NCBI RefSeq assembly: GCF_900105395.1
Contig: NZ_LT629775.1
Coordinates: 4,362,001 to 4,426,000 of the forward strand
Length of the DNA stretch: 64,000 nt
Direction of reading: 5' to 3'
From: Streptomyces sp. TLI_053
GTDB lineage: Bacteria > Actinomycetota > Actinomycetes > Streptomycetales > Streptomycetaceae
Shown one piece after another: positions 55,092-63,107 of this stretch. Position numbers and translations under genes: made by a program. The notes beneath the pieces are model-generated. The model was not told where the DNA came from. It did no database searches and saw nothing but the letters and a program-made list of their open reading frames with translations. The stretch's first letter is position 1. Every line of letters starts with the position of its first letter.

Positions 55092-55339
55092 CGTGCTGGA
55101 GCGGTGGCCCGGACGAGAAGGGTTTCGGGCAGACCGATACGAAGATTCTGTGCTGGCGGACATGGAGATGGATCGTACGTTCCCCTACCGTTCGTGCTCC
55201 ACTCCCGATCTACACGCGTTCACGCCCGGAGTTCCTCCGCCGTTGGTCGTTTGTTGGCTTTACGGCCCTCTCGGCTTGCGGCACCGGGGATTGGCTGGAC
55301 CAGGTGCGCAGCAGAGAGCGCCCCGGGAGGGATAGACCC

Positions 55340-56635
55340 ATGACCAGCCGAAGGGGCTCGTCCCAGGCCATGAACCCGATCGCAGGACGGCGCAACCGGC
55401 GCCCGATCGCGGCCGTCGCGACCGCCGCGGCGCTGCTTCCCACCCTCTTCTCGGCCTCCGCGTGCGGCGGACCGGCCGACGCCGCCACCGGTAGCGGCGA
55501 CCTCACCGTCATGACCTGGGCACCGTCCGGCACCGGCTCGGCCGACCGTCCCGGCATGACCGCCCTGGCCGAGGCCATCGGCAAGGACCTCAACGTCAAG
55601 GGCGGCCTCAACGGCCGTCGGCTCAACGTCATCACCTGCAACGAGCACAACACCTCCGACGGCGCCCGGACCTGCGCCCAGCAGGCGGTGGACGCCAAGG
55701 CGGTCGCGGTGCTGGGCTCCTACAGCCAGTTCGGCGACGACTTCATGCCGGTCCTGGAGCGCGCCGGCATCCCGCTGATCGGTGGCTACGGCCTGTCCCA
55801 GCCGGAGTTCAGCAGCCCGCTGTCCTACCCGGTGGGCGGCGGCATGCCCGCCCTGATCGGCGGCAGCGGCCGCCAGCTGGTGGAGGCCGGCTGCAAGGCC
55901 GTCTCGCTGATCCGCCCGGACACCCCGGCCGGCGACAACCTGCTCGGCTACCTCGGCAACGCGCTCAAGCCGGCCGGGATCAAGCTGCTGGACGTCAAGG
56001 CACCGGAGAAGTCCAACGACTACAGCCCGGTGGTCCGCAAGGCGATCGGCACCGACCAGGCCGGCAACTGCGTCACCAGCGCGCTCGGCGCCGAGCCGAC
56101 CGGCAACCTGCTCGACGCCTTCCGCCGGACCGGTGCGAAGAACACCAGGATCGCCTCGGTGATCGGCAGCGTGCAGCAGTCGGTGGTGGACTCCACCGGC
56201 GGCGACAGCGGCCCGCTCTCCGGCGCGTTCGTGACCGGCTGGTACCCGCCGGAGTCGGCCAAGATCTGGGACGGCCTGCGCACGGTGATCCGCGCCGACT
56301 CCGATCGGCACATCGACGCCGCCGACCCGGGGGTGCAGACCACCTGGGTCGCCTACGAGGTGTTCAAGCAGATCTCCGAGCGTCTGGCCGCGGCCGGGCA
56401 GACGATCACCAGCAAGGCCGTGACCACCCTGCTGGACGGCGGCGAGCCGATCGACGTCGGGCTCACCCCGCCGCTGAACTGGGCCACCACCAACATGCTG
56501 CCGAGCACCGAGTCGCCCCGGCTGGTGAACACCTGGGTCACCTTCCAGGTGGTCAAGGGCGGCCAGATGACCCTGCAGCGGCCCGGCTTCGTCGATGTGC
56601 GCTGGGTGCTCACCGGCGGCAAGCCGCCCGCCTGA
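55340..56635 (+). CDS. Solute-binding lipoprotein of the branched-chain amino acid (type I) family
   Basis: 431 residues. A basic N-terminus, a hydrophobic stretch and the lipobox-like ASAC (in TLFSASACGG) indicate export and lipid anchoring. The mature part has the type I periplasmic-binding fold of LivJ-like proteins: AVAVLGSYSQFGDDFMPVLERAGIPLIGGYG and GGDSGPLSGAFVTGWYP. No permease or ATPase gene is adjacent, so it is an orphan; it may serve a distant transporter or act as a sensor. GGGAGGG lies about nine bases before the ATG at 55340. Confidence 0.85.
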   Translation: MTSRRGSSQAMNPIAGRRNRRPIAAVATAAALLPTLFSASACGGPADAATGSGDLTVMTWAPSGTGSADRPGMTALAEAIGKDLNVKGGLNGRRLNVITCNEHNTSDGARTCAQQAVDAKAVAVLGSYSQFGDDFMPVLERAGIPLIGGYGLSQPEFSSPLSYPVGGGMPALIGGSGRQLVEAGCKAVSLIRPDTPAGDNLLGYLGNALKPAGIKLLDVKAPEKSNDYSPVVRKAIGTDQAGNCVTSALGAEPTGNLLDAFRRTGAKNTRIASVIGSVQQSVVDSTGGDSGPLSGAFVTGWYPPESAKIWDGLRTVIRADSDRHIDAADPGVQTTWVAYEVFKQISERLAAAGQTITSKAVTTLLDGGEPIDVGLTPPLNWATTNMLPSTESPRLVNTWVTFQVVKGGQMTLQRPGFVDVRWVLTGGKPPA

Positions 56636-56690
56636 GCCGACCCGCTCCCCGCGAACGCGTCCACGCGCCCACGCGCCCACGCACCCCGGG

Positions 56691-56737
56691 AACGGCGGAG
56701 GGCCCGACCACGGTCTGTGGTCGGGCCCTCCGCCGTT
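56691..56737. terminator. 21-bp perfect hairpin terminator
   Basis: Arms 56691-56711 and 56717-56737 are perfectly complementary, with a GGTCT loop. AAC on the left and GTT on the right make it usable from both sides; it lies between convergent genes. Confidence 0.88.
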
Positions 56738-56766
56738 GTTCCCCGCCGAGCCCCGGCGGGGAGGAC

Positions 56767-57909
56767 TCAGAGGTCGCCGTCGGTACGGGTGGGCAGGGCG
56801 GTCTGGCCCGCGACGGTGTTCCAGAGGCCGGACGCCTGCTTCTTGGCGGTGGTGGCGGTGCCGCTCGCGGCGACGGCGTTCTTGTAGTGCTGGTTGTCGT
56901 TCTTCTTGGGGTCGCAGCCGCTCTGCGCGTCCCCGGCCCAGGCCGCGTACTCGTCGTCGGCGGACGCCGAGGCCGCCCACGCCGCGTTCAGCTGCTCGAC
57001 CAGCTGCGGACCGCCGGCCAGCTTGTCCGTCTTCAGCGCGGCGAGCTTGGTCTGCAGCTCCCGCCGCTGGCCGGCCGCGGCGGTCAGCGCCTGCTGCGAC
57101 TCGGGGAGCTTCTCGCACTTCTGCACCGAGGCGACCGCGCCGATCACCGCCTGCCGGCTGTCGCTGGCGGTGCCGAGCAGGTCGGAGAGCGCCTGGGCCT
57201 GCGCCTTGACCTCCGGGTTGACGGAGGCGGTGGTCGGGCCCGGGCCCTGCTGCGCGGTGGTGGCGGTGGTGGAACCGCCGGTGGTCGCCGGGGCGGCCTG
57301 CGGCTTCGACCCGCCCTTGTCGTCGCCGCTCATCAGCACCGCGACCAGGGCGGCCGCGGCGATGCCCCCGATCACCACGCCGCCGATCACCAGCTTGCCG
57401 GAGGAGCGGCCGCCGCCGCGCCCGGCCGGGGCCGCGCCGGACCGGTCCGGGTAGTCCGGCGCGGGGCCGTCGGCGTACCCCGGCCGGGCCGGGGGATAAC
57501 CGCCTGCGCCCTGCGGGTCGGCCGCCGGGTACTGCGGCAGGTACTGGGTGGCCTGGCTGTGGTCGGCCGGGTGACCGGGGTGCGCCGCGCCGCCCCAGCC
57601 GGGCGCGGGCATCCCCTGCTGCTGGACCGGCATGGCCTGGGTGGGCAGCACGCTGTCGCCGAAGTACTCGGGCTGCCCGGAGGCCTGGCCCGGGTAGGGG
57701 CCGGGCTGCGGGCCGGGCGGCGGGCCCGGGTACGGCGGCGCGGCCGGCTGCTGACCGTACGGCGGCCCGGGCTGCTGGACCGGTTGCTGAGGCGGCTGCT
57801 GCCCCGGTTGCTGAGGTGGCTGCTGGGCCGGTTGCTGTCCCGGCTCCGGACGGAACAGGTCGTCCAGATTGAAGTCACCGGAGTTGGGGTACGAGCGGCG
57901 CTGGCTCAA
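56767..57909 (-). CDS. Proline/glutamine-rich single-helix membrane protein
   Basis: 380 residues. Residues 20-165 are a low-complexity Pro/Gln/Gly region (QQPAQQPPQQPGQQPP and similar), followed by a helix at about 175-197 (LVIGGVVIGGIAAAALVAVLM) and an extracellular helical domain of about 150 residues with two cysteines (QKCEKLPES and SGCDPKKN). I do not recognise the family; the layout is common in streptomycete cell-envelope proteins. TTG at 57909 is the only sensible start, with GAGGAA six bases upstream. The upstream gene in the same direction is the NsdA-like regulator. Confidence 0.7.
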   Translation of the reverse strand: MSQRRSYPNSGDFNLDDLFRPEPGQQPAQQPPQQPGQQPPQQPVQQPGPPYGQQPAAPPYPGPPPGPQPGPYPGQASGQPEYFGDSVLPTQAMPVQQQGMPAPGWGGAAHPGHPADHSQATQYLPQYPAADPQGAGGYPPARPGYADGPAPDYPDRSGAAPAGRGGGRSSGKLVIGGVVIGGIAAAALVAVLMSGDDKGGSKPQAAPATTGGSTTATTAQQGPGPTTASVNPEVKAQAQALSDLLGTASDSRQAVIGAVASVQKCEKLPESQQALTAAAGQRRELQTKLAALKTDKLAGGPQLVEQLNAAWAASASADDEYAAWAGDAQSGCDPKKNDNQHYKNAVAASGTATTAKKQASGLWNTVAGQTALPTRTDGDL

Positions 57910-58092
57910 CGCGATTCCTCACCTGTGCACGACCGCGCGCTGACGGCGGACCACATCTCGTCGGTTCTTGGGAGCATCACAGTTCCTTGGACGTCGCGCC
58001 CACGCTACCGGTTCACCGAACCGGCCGACCACGTGGGCGGTCCGTCCTCCACCGTCCCCGCACGCTCCCCGCCACCGCGCCACCAGGGCCGA

Positions 58093-59469
58093 TCAGGCCG
58101 CCTCCGCCTCCGCCCTGGCCTGGAACTCGCGGACCACCCGCTGCTCCCGGTACGGCTCCAGCCGCCGGCGGAACTCGTCCAGGTACTCCACGCCCCGGTT
58201 GGAACGCAGACCGCTCAGCAGCCGGACCGCCTGCGCGCCCGTCTCGCAGGCCCGTTCCACGTCCCGCTGCTGGAGCTGAGCCGTCGCCAGCAGGACGAGG
58301 TCCACCGCCCGGCGCCGCACCCGGGTCGGCGGGTGCAGGTCGAGCGCCCGGCGGGCGTAGTGCTCGGCCTGGCCCGCCTGTTCGAGGTCCCGGTGGCAGT
58401 GGGCCAGTTCGTCGGCCAGGTAGGCGTCGTCGAAGTGGACGATCCAGTCCGGGTCGTCCTCCGGGCGGCGCTTCTCCATCATCTCCAGCGCCTTGGCGGC
58501 CACCGCCTCGCACGCCCGGGCGTCGCCGAGCAGGGCGTGGCCGCGCGCCTCGGCCGCGTAGAACATCGCCATCGCGGTCGGGGTAGCGACCGTCCTGGCC
58601 CCCTCCTGGGCGGCCCGGGCGAGCTGGGCGATCTCCCTCGGGTTGCCCAGGGTCGCCGCCAGGTGGCTCATCGAGGCCGCCAGCACGTACCCGCCGTAGC
58701 CCCGGTCGTCGGCGGCCTGGGCCAGGCGCAGCGCCTGGATGTAGTACCGCTGGGCGAGGCCGGGCTGTCCGGTGTCCACCGCCATGTAGCCCGCCAGCTC
58801 GGTCAGGCGGGCGACGGCCGCGAAGAGCTGGCGGCCCGTCTCCTCCCGGTAGGAGCCGCCGAGCAGGCCGGAGACCACGCTGTTGAGGTAGTGCACCACG
58901 ACCGGGCGGACGTGGCCGCTGCCGAACCGGTGGTCCAGGTCGACCAGCATCGCGGTGGTCGCCTTGATCGCGGCGACATCGGTCGGGCCGACCCGGGTGC
59001 CGCCGCTGCGGGCCACCACCGGGTCCGGCGGGGTGATCAGCCAGTCCCGGCTGGGCTCGACCAGGGCGGAGGCCGCCACGGTCGCCCCGGTCAGGAAGTC
59101 CCGGCGCCCGACGTCGCTGCGCCAGAGTTCGCAGACCTGCTCGAGTGCGGCGCCCAGTGTCGGCGCGAACTGCAGCCCGATGCCGGAGCTGAGGTTCTTG
59201 CCGTCCGCCATGCCGATCTCCTCGACCGACACACTGCGCCCGAGTTTGCGTCCGAGCGCCTCGGCGATCACCGCCGGCGCCTGTCCGCGCGGTTGCTGGC
59301 CGCGGAGCCAGCGTGCGACGGAGGTCTTGTCGTAGCGCAGGTCAAGACCGTGCTCGGCACCGCAGAGGTTCACTCTCCGTGCCAGACCGGCGTTGGAGCA
59401 GCTGGCCTCCTGGATCAGCTGCTGCAGGCGCTCGTTGGGCTGTCGTGCGACAAGTGGTCTCGCGGCCAT
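58093..59469 (-). CDS. NsdA-like HTH/TPR regulator
   Basis: 458 residues. The N-terminal 85 residues contain a helix-turn-helix-like region (NAGLARRVNLCGAEHGLDLRYDKTSVARWLRGQQPRG), and the rest is tetratricopeptide-like repeats (for example QPGLAQRYYIQALRLAQAAD and EHYARRALDLHPPTRVR). This resembles the NsdA group of Streptomyces, whose members negatively control sporulation and antibiotic production. GGAGG lies nine bases before the ATG at 59469. Upstream, GTTGCCGA is repeated in tandem (59531-59546), a possible autoregulatory site. It is divergent from the Prim-Pol-like gene. Confidence 0.8.
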   Translation of the reverse strand: MAARPLVARQPNERLQQLIQEASCSNAGLARRVNLCGAEHGLDLRYDKTSVARWLRGQQPRGQAPAVIAEALGRKLGRSVSVEEIGMADGKNLSSGIGLQFAPTLGAALEQVCELWRSDVGRRDFLTGATVAASALVEPSRDWLITPPDPVVARSGGTRVGPTDVAAIKATTAMLVDLDHRFGSGHVRPVVVHYLNSVVSGLLGGSYREETGRQLFAAVARLTELAGYMAVDTGQPGLAQRYYIQALRLAQAADDRGYGGYVLAASMSHLAATLGNPREIAQLARAAQEGARTVATPTAMAMFYAAEARGHALLGDARACEAVAAKALEMMEKRRPEDDPDWIVHFDDAYLADELAHCHRDLEQAGQAEHYARRALDLHPPTRVRRRAVDLVLLATAQLQQRDVERACETGAQAVRLLSGLRSNRGVEYLDEFRRRLEPYREQRVVREFQARAEAEAA

Positions 59470-59795
59470 GGGCTTCGCCTCCCCACACCCTCCGGTCCCG
59501 GCCGGCGGGCGACGCTTTCTGCTGATCTCTGTTGCCGAGTTGCCGACTGTCCGACCGTTCAAGGAAACTGACACCAGGTTAGCGATCAGCAACGCCAGCG
59601 GGATACCCACGGTGACGATCCCCACCCCCCACGCGCCCGGCAAAATGCTCCCGTGCGCCCCCATTGCGCCCACCCTGCCTCCCCCCGGCGCGCTCCCGCA
59701 CGGTCCGCCTCACCGGTTCGGGTGAATTGCCACCGCGTGGCGGAACGGCCGGGACCCGACCGTAACCCGCCTCACGCACGGTAGTTGAGCAGCCC
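59470..59795. other. Divergent intergenic region of the NsdA-like and Prim-Pol-like genes
   Basis: 326 bases. Tandem GTTGCCGA repeats lie at 59531-59546, and a lower-GC stretch (about 59520-59600) probably holds the leftward promoter. No gene is seen. Confidence 0.55.
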
Positions 59796-60503
59796 GTGGA
59801 AGACACCCCCGACTCCCCCGACCAGGGCTCCGACGCAGGACTGCCCCCGCTGCTCGTCGAAGCCGTCAGCTACGCCGAGACCCGTCACTGGGAGGTCGCC
59901 CCGGGCGCCTGGCTGATCGACGGCGACGGCCCCGCCCGCTGCTCGTGCGGCGAGCCGCGCTGCGCGCTGCCCGGTGCCCACCCGATCGACTCGGACTGGG
60001 CGCGCAAGGCGAGCGCGGGGCCGGGCGCGGTACGGCGCTGGTGGACGGAGCGGCCGGAGGCGTCGATCCTGCTGCCGACCGGCAGGTCCTTCGACGTCCT
60101 GGACGTGCCGGAGGTGGCGGGCTGCCTGGCGCTGGCCCGGATGGAGCGGATGGGCCTGCAGCTCGGCCCGGTGGCGGTCGTTCCCGCCGCGCAGGGCCGG
60201 GCGGGGCGGCGGCTGCACTTCCTGGTGCTGCCCGGGGTGTCGGCCAAGCTGCCGGAGATGCTCCGCAAGCTGGGCTGGCCGCCGGCCCGGCTGGACCTGG
60301 TGGCCCGGGGCGAGGGCGACTGGACGGTGGCCCCGCCGTCCCGGGTCGGCCCGACCGGTTTCGCCCAGTGGGCCCGCTCGCCCTCCGCGCTCAACCGCTG
60401 GCTGCCGGACGCCGCCGAGCTGATCAATCCGCTGGCCTACGCCTGCGGGCGCGAGGCGCCGGCCGCCGCGGCGCAACCGGCCCAGCCCGCGGCGGTGCGC
60501 TGA
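59796..60503 (+). CDS. Degenerate Prim-Pol (primase-polymerase) domain protein
   Basis: 235 residues. It matches the outline of the bifunctional primase/polymerase N-terminal family: CSCGEPRCALPGAHP (Cys49, Cys51, Cys56), a W-rich linker (RRWWTERPEASILLPTGRSFDVLDVPE) and the late strand RRLHFLV (His141). The catalytic DxD is reduced to Asp103-Val-Pro105, and the usual PGKHP lysine is Ala, so polymerase activity is doubtful. It may be a regulator or accessory protein acting with the divergent NsdA-like gene. Terminator at 60689-60726. Confidence 0.75.
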   Translation: MEDTPDSPDQGSDAGLPPLLVEAVSYAETRHWEVAPGAWLIDGDGPARCSCGEPRCALPGAHPIDSDWARKASAGPGAVRRWWTERPEASILLPTGRSFDVLDVPEVAGCLALARMERMGLQLGPVAVVPAAQGRAGRRLHFLVLPGVSAKLPEMLRKLGWPPARLDLVARGEGDWTVAPPSRVGPTGFAQWARSPSALNRWLPDAAELINPLAYACGREAPAAAAQPAQPAAVR

Positions 60504-60688
60504 CCGCCGCCCGGGCCGCCCCGCCGGCGACCCGCCGAACGGCCGCCCCCTCGACCCGCTGAACGGCCGAACCGCCGAACGGCCGAACCGGGAAACCGGG
60601 GAACCGACGAACGGCCGACCCTTCCGAGGACTGCCGCCCTACGCCGATCGGGTGAGGGGCGTGCCACGCGCGACACCCCGCGCGCGAG

Positions 60689-60726
60689 TGACGGGCCCGG
60701 TCTCCCACCGGAGACCGGGCCCGTCA
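60689..60726 (+). terminator. Terminator of the Prim-Pol-like gene
   Basis: Arms 60689-60705 and 60710-60726 form a perfect 17-bp stem with a CACC loop. Confidence 0.85.
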
Positions 60727-60998
60727 TACGCATGTGCGGATAAGGGTTCGGTGTACCCGCTGGTCAACGGCGAAAGCCCCTCGTACGAGTGACAACGCTC
60801 AAGGATTGCCATGATCGGCCGAGTGGCAGGAATTCCCCTGTGAGGGGCCGCCGGAAGGGGCGCTCGGTCGGGGAAGCCGGGCGGGGCGGACGGGAGGGAC
60901 GGAGGGGAACCGGAGGGGACGGGGGGAAGGGCGGGGGCCGCGGTACCGGCCGGGTTCGGGGAGGCCGGTGCCGCGGGAGCGGGAGGGAACGGGGAGGG

Positions 60999-61037
60999 CG
61001 GAAGGGCCCGGTGCACGGGGAGCACCGGGCCCTTCCG
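60999..61037 (-). terminator. Terminator of dmdR1
   Basis: Arms 60999-61014 and 61022-61037 form a perfect 16-bp stem with a seven-base loop, about 75 bases after the dmdR1 stop. Confidence 0.85.
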
Positions 61038-61112
61038 GCCGTTCTCGTCCAGCGCGGGGCGCGGACCGTCCCCCGGCCCGGGCGTCCGTCCTCGGCCCCC
61101 GGGCGGCCGCCC

Positions 61113-61805
61113 TCAGCCCTGTGCGACGAAGACGTGCGCGGCGATGTCCTTGCCGAGCTCGGCCGCGTTGTCGCCGGAGCCCACCATGAGCCCGCCGACC
61201 CCGGCGGTCACCCGCACCGTGGAGCCGGGACGGACCCCGGCCCGGCGCAGCGTGCGCATCAGGTCGCCGTCGGTCTGGATCGGCTCGCCGATCCGGCGGA
61301 CCACCACGTCAGCGCCGTCCTCGCCCGGCAGCACCGTGTCCAGTGCGACGAGCCCGGCGTCGAAGCCCTCGCCCTCGGCCTTGGCGTCGCCCAGCTCGTC
61401 CAGCCCCGGGATCGGGTTGCCGTACGGGGACTGGGTCGGGTGGCCGAGCATCGCGAGCACCTTGCGCTCGACCGTCTCGCTCATCACGTGCTCCCAGCGG
61501 CAGGCCTCCTCGTGCACCTGCTCCCACTCCAGCCCGATCACGTCGACCAGCAGGCACTCGGCGATGCGGTGCTTGCGCATCACCCGCACCGCGAGCCGGC
61601 GGCCCTCCTCGGTCAGCTCCAGGTGGCGGTCGCCCGCTACCCGGAGCAGCCCGTCGCGTTCCATCCGGCCGACCGTCTGGCTGACCGTGGGACCGCTCTG
61701 CTCCAGGCGCTCGGCGATCCGGGCGCGCATCGGGGTGATGCCCTCCTCCTCCAGCTCCAGGATGGTGCGAAGGTACATCTCAGTGGTGTCGATCAGCCCA
61801 GACAT
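61113..61805 (-). CDS. dmdR1: Iron-dependent DtxR-family repressor
   Basis: 230 residues. It represses siderophore and iron-uptake genes when Fe2+ is bound. The winged helix is at residues 1-70, and all DtxR metal ligands are at their canonical numbers: Met10, His79, Glu83, His98, Cys102, Glu105 and His106. The C-terminal SH3-like domain is present. The symbol is by analogy with S. coelicolor SCO4394, whose neighbour SCO4393 is also present here. The opposite strand is open over the gene, as for the described antisense adm in S. coelicolor. Confidence 0.93.
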   Translation of the reverse strand: MSGLIDTTEMYLRTILELEEEGITPMRARIAERLEQSGPTVSQTVGRMERDGLLRVAGDRHLELTEEGRRLAVRVMRKHRIAECLLVDVIGLEWEQVHEEACRWEHVMSETVERKVLAMLGHPTQSPYGNPIPGLDELGDAKAEGEGFDAGLVALDTVLPGEDGADVVVRRIGEPIQTDGDLMRTLRRAGVRPGSTVRVTAGVGGLMVGSGDNAAELGKDIAAHVFVAQG

Positions 61806-62026
61806 CGCCGCTGGCTCCGTTCCTCGGGGTCCTCACCGCCAATTCTGACGTACCGCGACGACAACCGGGCCCGCCCCGGGCTGCGGGGGGCGGCATTTCG
61901 TGGCTGTTGACAGCGGCACCGGTGAGGCAGCACGGTGCTCGCCGTAGCTTTCTCCACCAGCGGTCCGGACCATCACGGCCGCCCCACCCGGCCGGGGCCC
62001 CCACCGGCAGAGAGCGAAGGCAGCAG

Positions 62027-62791
62027 ATGAGCGAGCTGGTCGGCCGGTACTTCGAGGCCGCGATCGCCCACCTCCAGCGGGTGCGGACCGAGGAGGCGGC
62101 GAACATCGAGGCCGCCGCCGAGCTGCTCGCCGAGGCGATCGCCGGGAACCGCCGGGTCTTCGCCTTCGGCGCCGGGCACTCCTCGCTGGCGGCCCAGGAC
62201 GTGGTCTACCGGGCCGGCGGGCTGGTGCCGATCAATCTGCTGGAGGTCCCCGGCATGGCCGGGGTCACGGTGATGCCGGCGCCGCTGTCGAGCGCCCTGG
62301 AGCGGGTCTCCGGACTGGCCACCACCACCCTCGACCTCACCCCCGCCACCAGCGGCGACCTGCTGTTCCTGATCTCGCTCTCGGGCCGCCAGACCATGCC
62401 CGTGGAGCTGGCCCAGTACGCCCGGACCCGGGGCCTCAAGGTGGTCGGGCTGACCTCGCTGGCCTACCCCGGGGCCGTTCCCTCGGGGCACTCCTCCGGC
62501 ACCTACCTCAAGGACCACTGCGACGTCGTCCTGGACAACAAGATCGCGGTCGGCGACGGCGAGCTGACCCACCCCGGTGCCGAGACCACCTTCGGCCCGG
62601 TCTCGACCATCGTCACCAGCGCGCTGATGCAGGCCGTGGTCGCCTCGGCGGTGGAGCGGCTGGCCGACGCGGCCCTCGCCGGCGAGGGCGCCGCCCCGCC
62701 GCTGTTCCGCTCCGGCAACGTGCCCGGCGGCACCGAGTGGAACGCCAAGCAGATGGCCGACAACGCCGACCGGATCTTCTACACGTTCTGA
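62027..62791 (+). CDS. SIS domain protein (UPF0309, sugar isomerase-like)
   Basis: 254 residues. The SIS fold is visible as RRVFAFGAGHSSLAAQDVVYRAGG and LLFLISLSGRQTMPVELAQYARTRG, with a later SGTYLKDHCDVVLDNKIAVGD. Proteins of this UPF0309 group bind phosphosugars (N-acetylglucosamine-6-phosphate-type ligands), but the exact substrate is unknown. The ATG at 62027 has AAGG upstream. It is divergent from dmdR1 with 221 bases between, conserved order in Streptomyces from memory. Confidence 0.85.
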   Translation: MSELVGRYFEAAIAHLQRVRTEEAANIEAAAELLAEAIAGNRRVFAFGAGHSSLAAQDVVYRAGGLVPINLLEVPGMAGVTVMPAPLSSALERVSGLATTTLDLTPATSGDLLFLISLSGRQTMPVELAQYARTRGLKVVGLTSLAYPGAVPSGHSSGTYLKDHCDVVLDNKIAVGDGELTHPGAETTFGPVSTIVTSALMQAVVASAVERLADAALAGEGAAPPLFRSGNVPGGTEWNAKQMADNADRIFYTF

Positions 62792-63107
62792 GACCTTCCG
62801 GGGCCTTCCACTGCTTTCCGGGCTTCTCCGCCCCGGCCGGTCCGATCGACGTACGAGCAGGCGGCGGGCGGTACCGGGACCGCTACGCCGACCGGCCGAC
62901 CGTTGCGCCGACCGTCCTGGACGGCCGCGCCGCCCCGGTGCCCCGCCCGCCCCCGGCCCGCCCCGGCCCGTCCGCGCCGGGCTGCCCCGACCCTCCCGTC
63001 CCGGCCTGTCCACCCGGGCGCAACCGGCTGCCCGCCCAGGCGTACCGGGCCGTCCGCCGGGGCAGAACCGCCGGGGCGGGTGGTGGAGCTGCGGGCGGGG
63101 GGACGGA
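62792..63107. other. Intergenic region, no gene seen
   Basis: 316 bases of GC-rich sequence with short C/G tracts. It includes the promoter region for the DUF4231 gene; GGGGGGACGGA just before 63108 is its ribosome site. Confidence 0.5.

Larger units (their letters stand above)
60504..61112. other. Intergenic region between the convergent Prim-Pol-like and dmdR1 genes
   Basis: 609 bases. GAACGGCCGA-like repeats (60538-60620), terminator (60689-60726), a low-GC island (about 60722-60850) with palindrome CTCGTACGAG (60780-60789), a GC-rich tract, and the dmdR1 terminator (60999-61037). A 57-codon minus frame (60639-60812) with a TTA codon crosses the terminator and is not accepted as a gene. 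Confidence 0.55.

Noticed and set aside
60639..60812. 57-codon minus frame with a TTA codon
   Set aside because: It crosses the Prim-Pol-like gene terminator, has poor third-position GC and no ribosome site; the region is listed only as an observation.
61907..62026. N-terminal 40-codon extension of the SIS protein
   Set aside because: Proline/Arg-rich and covers the divergent promoter with dmdR1; ATG 62027 begins the conserved part.
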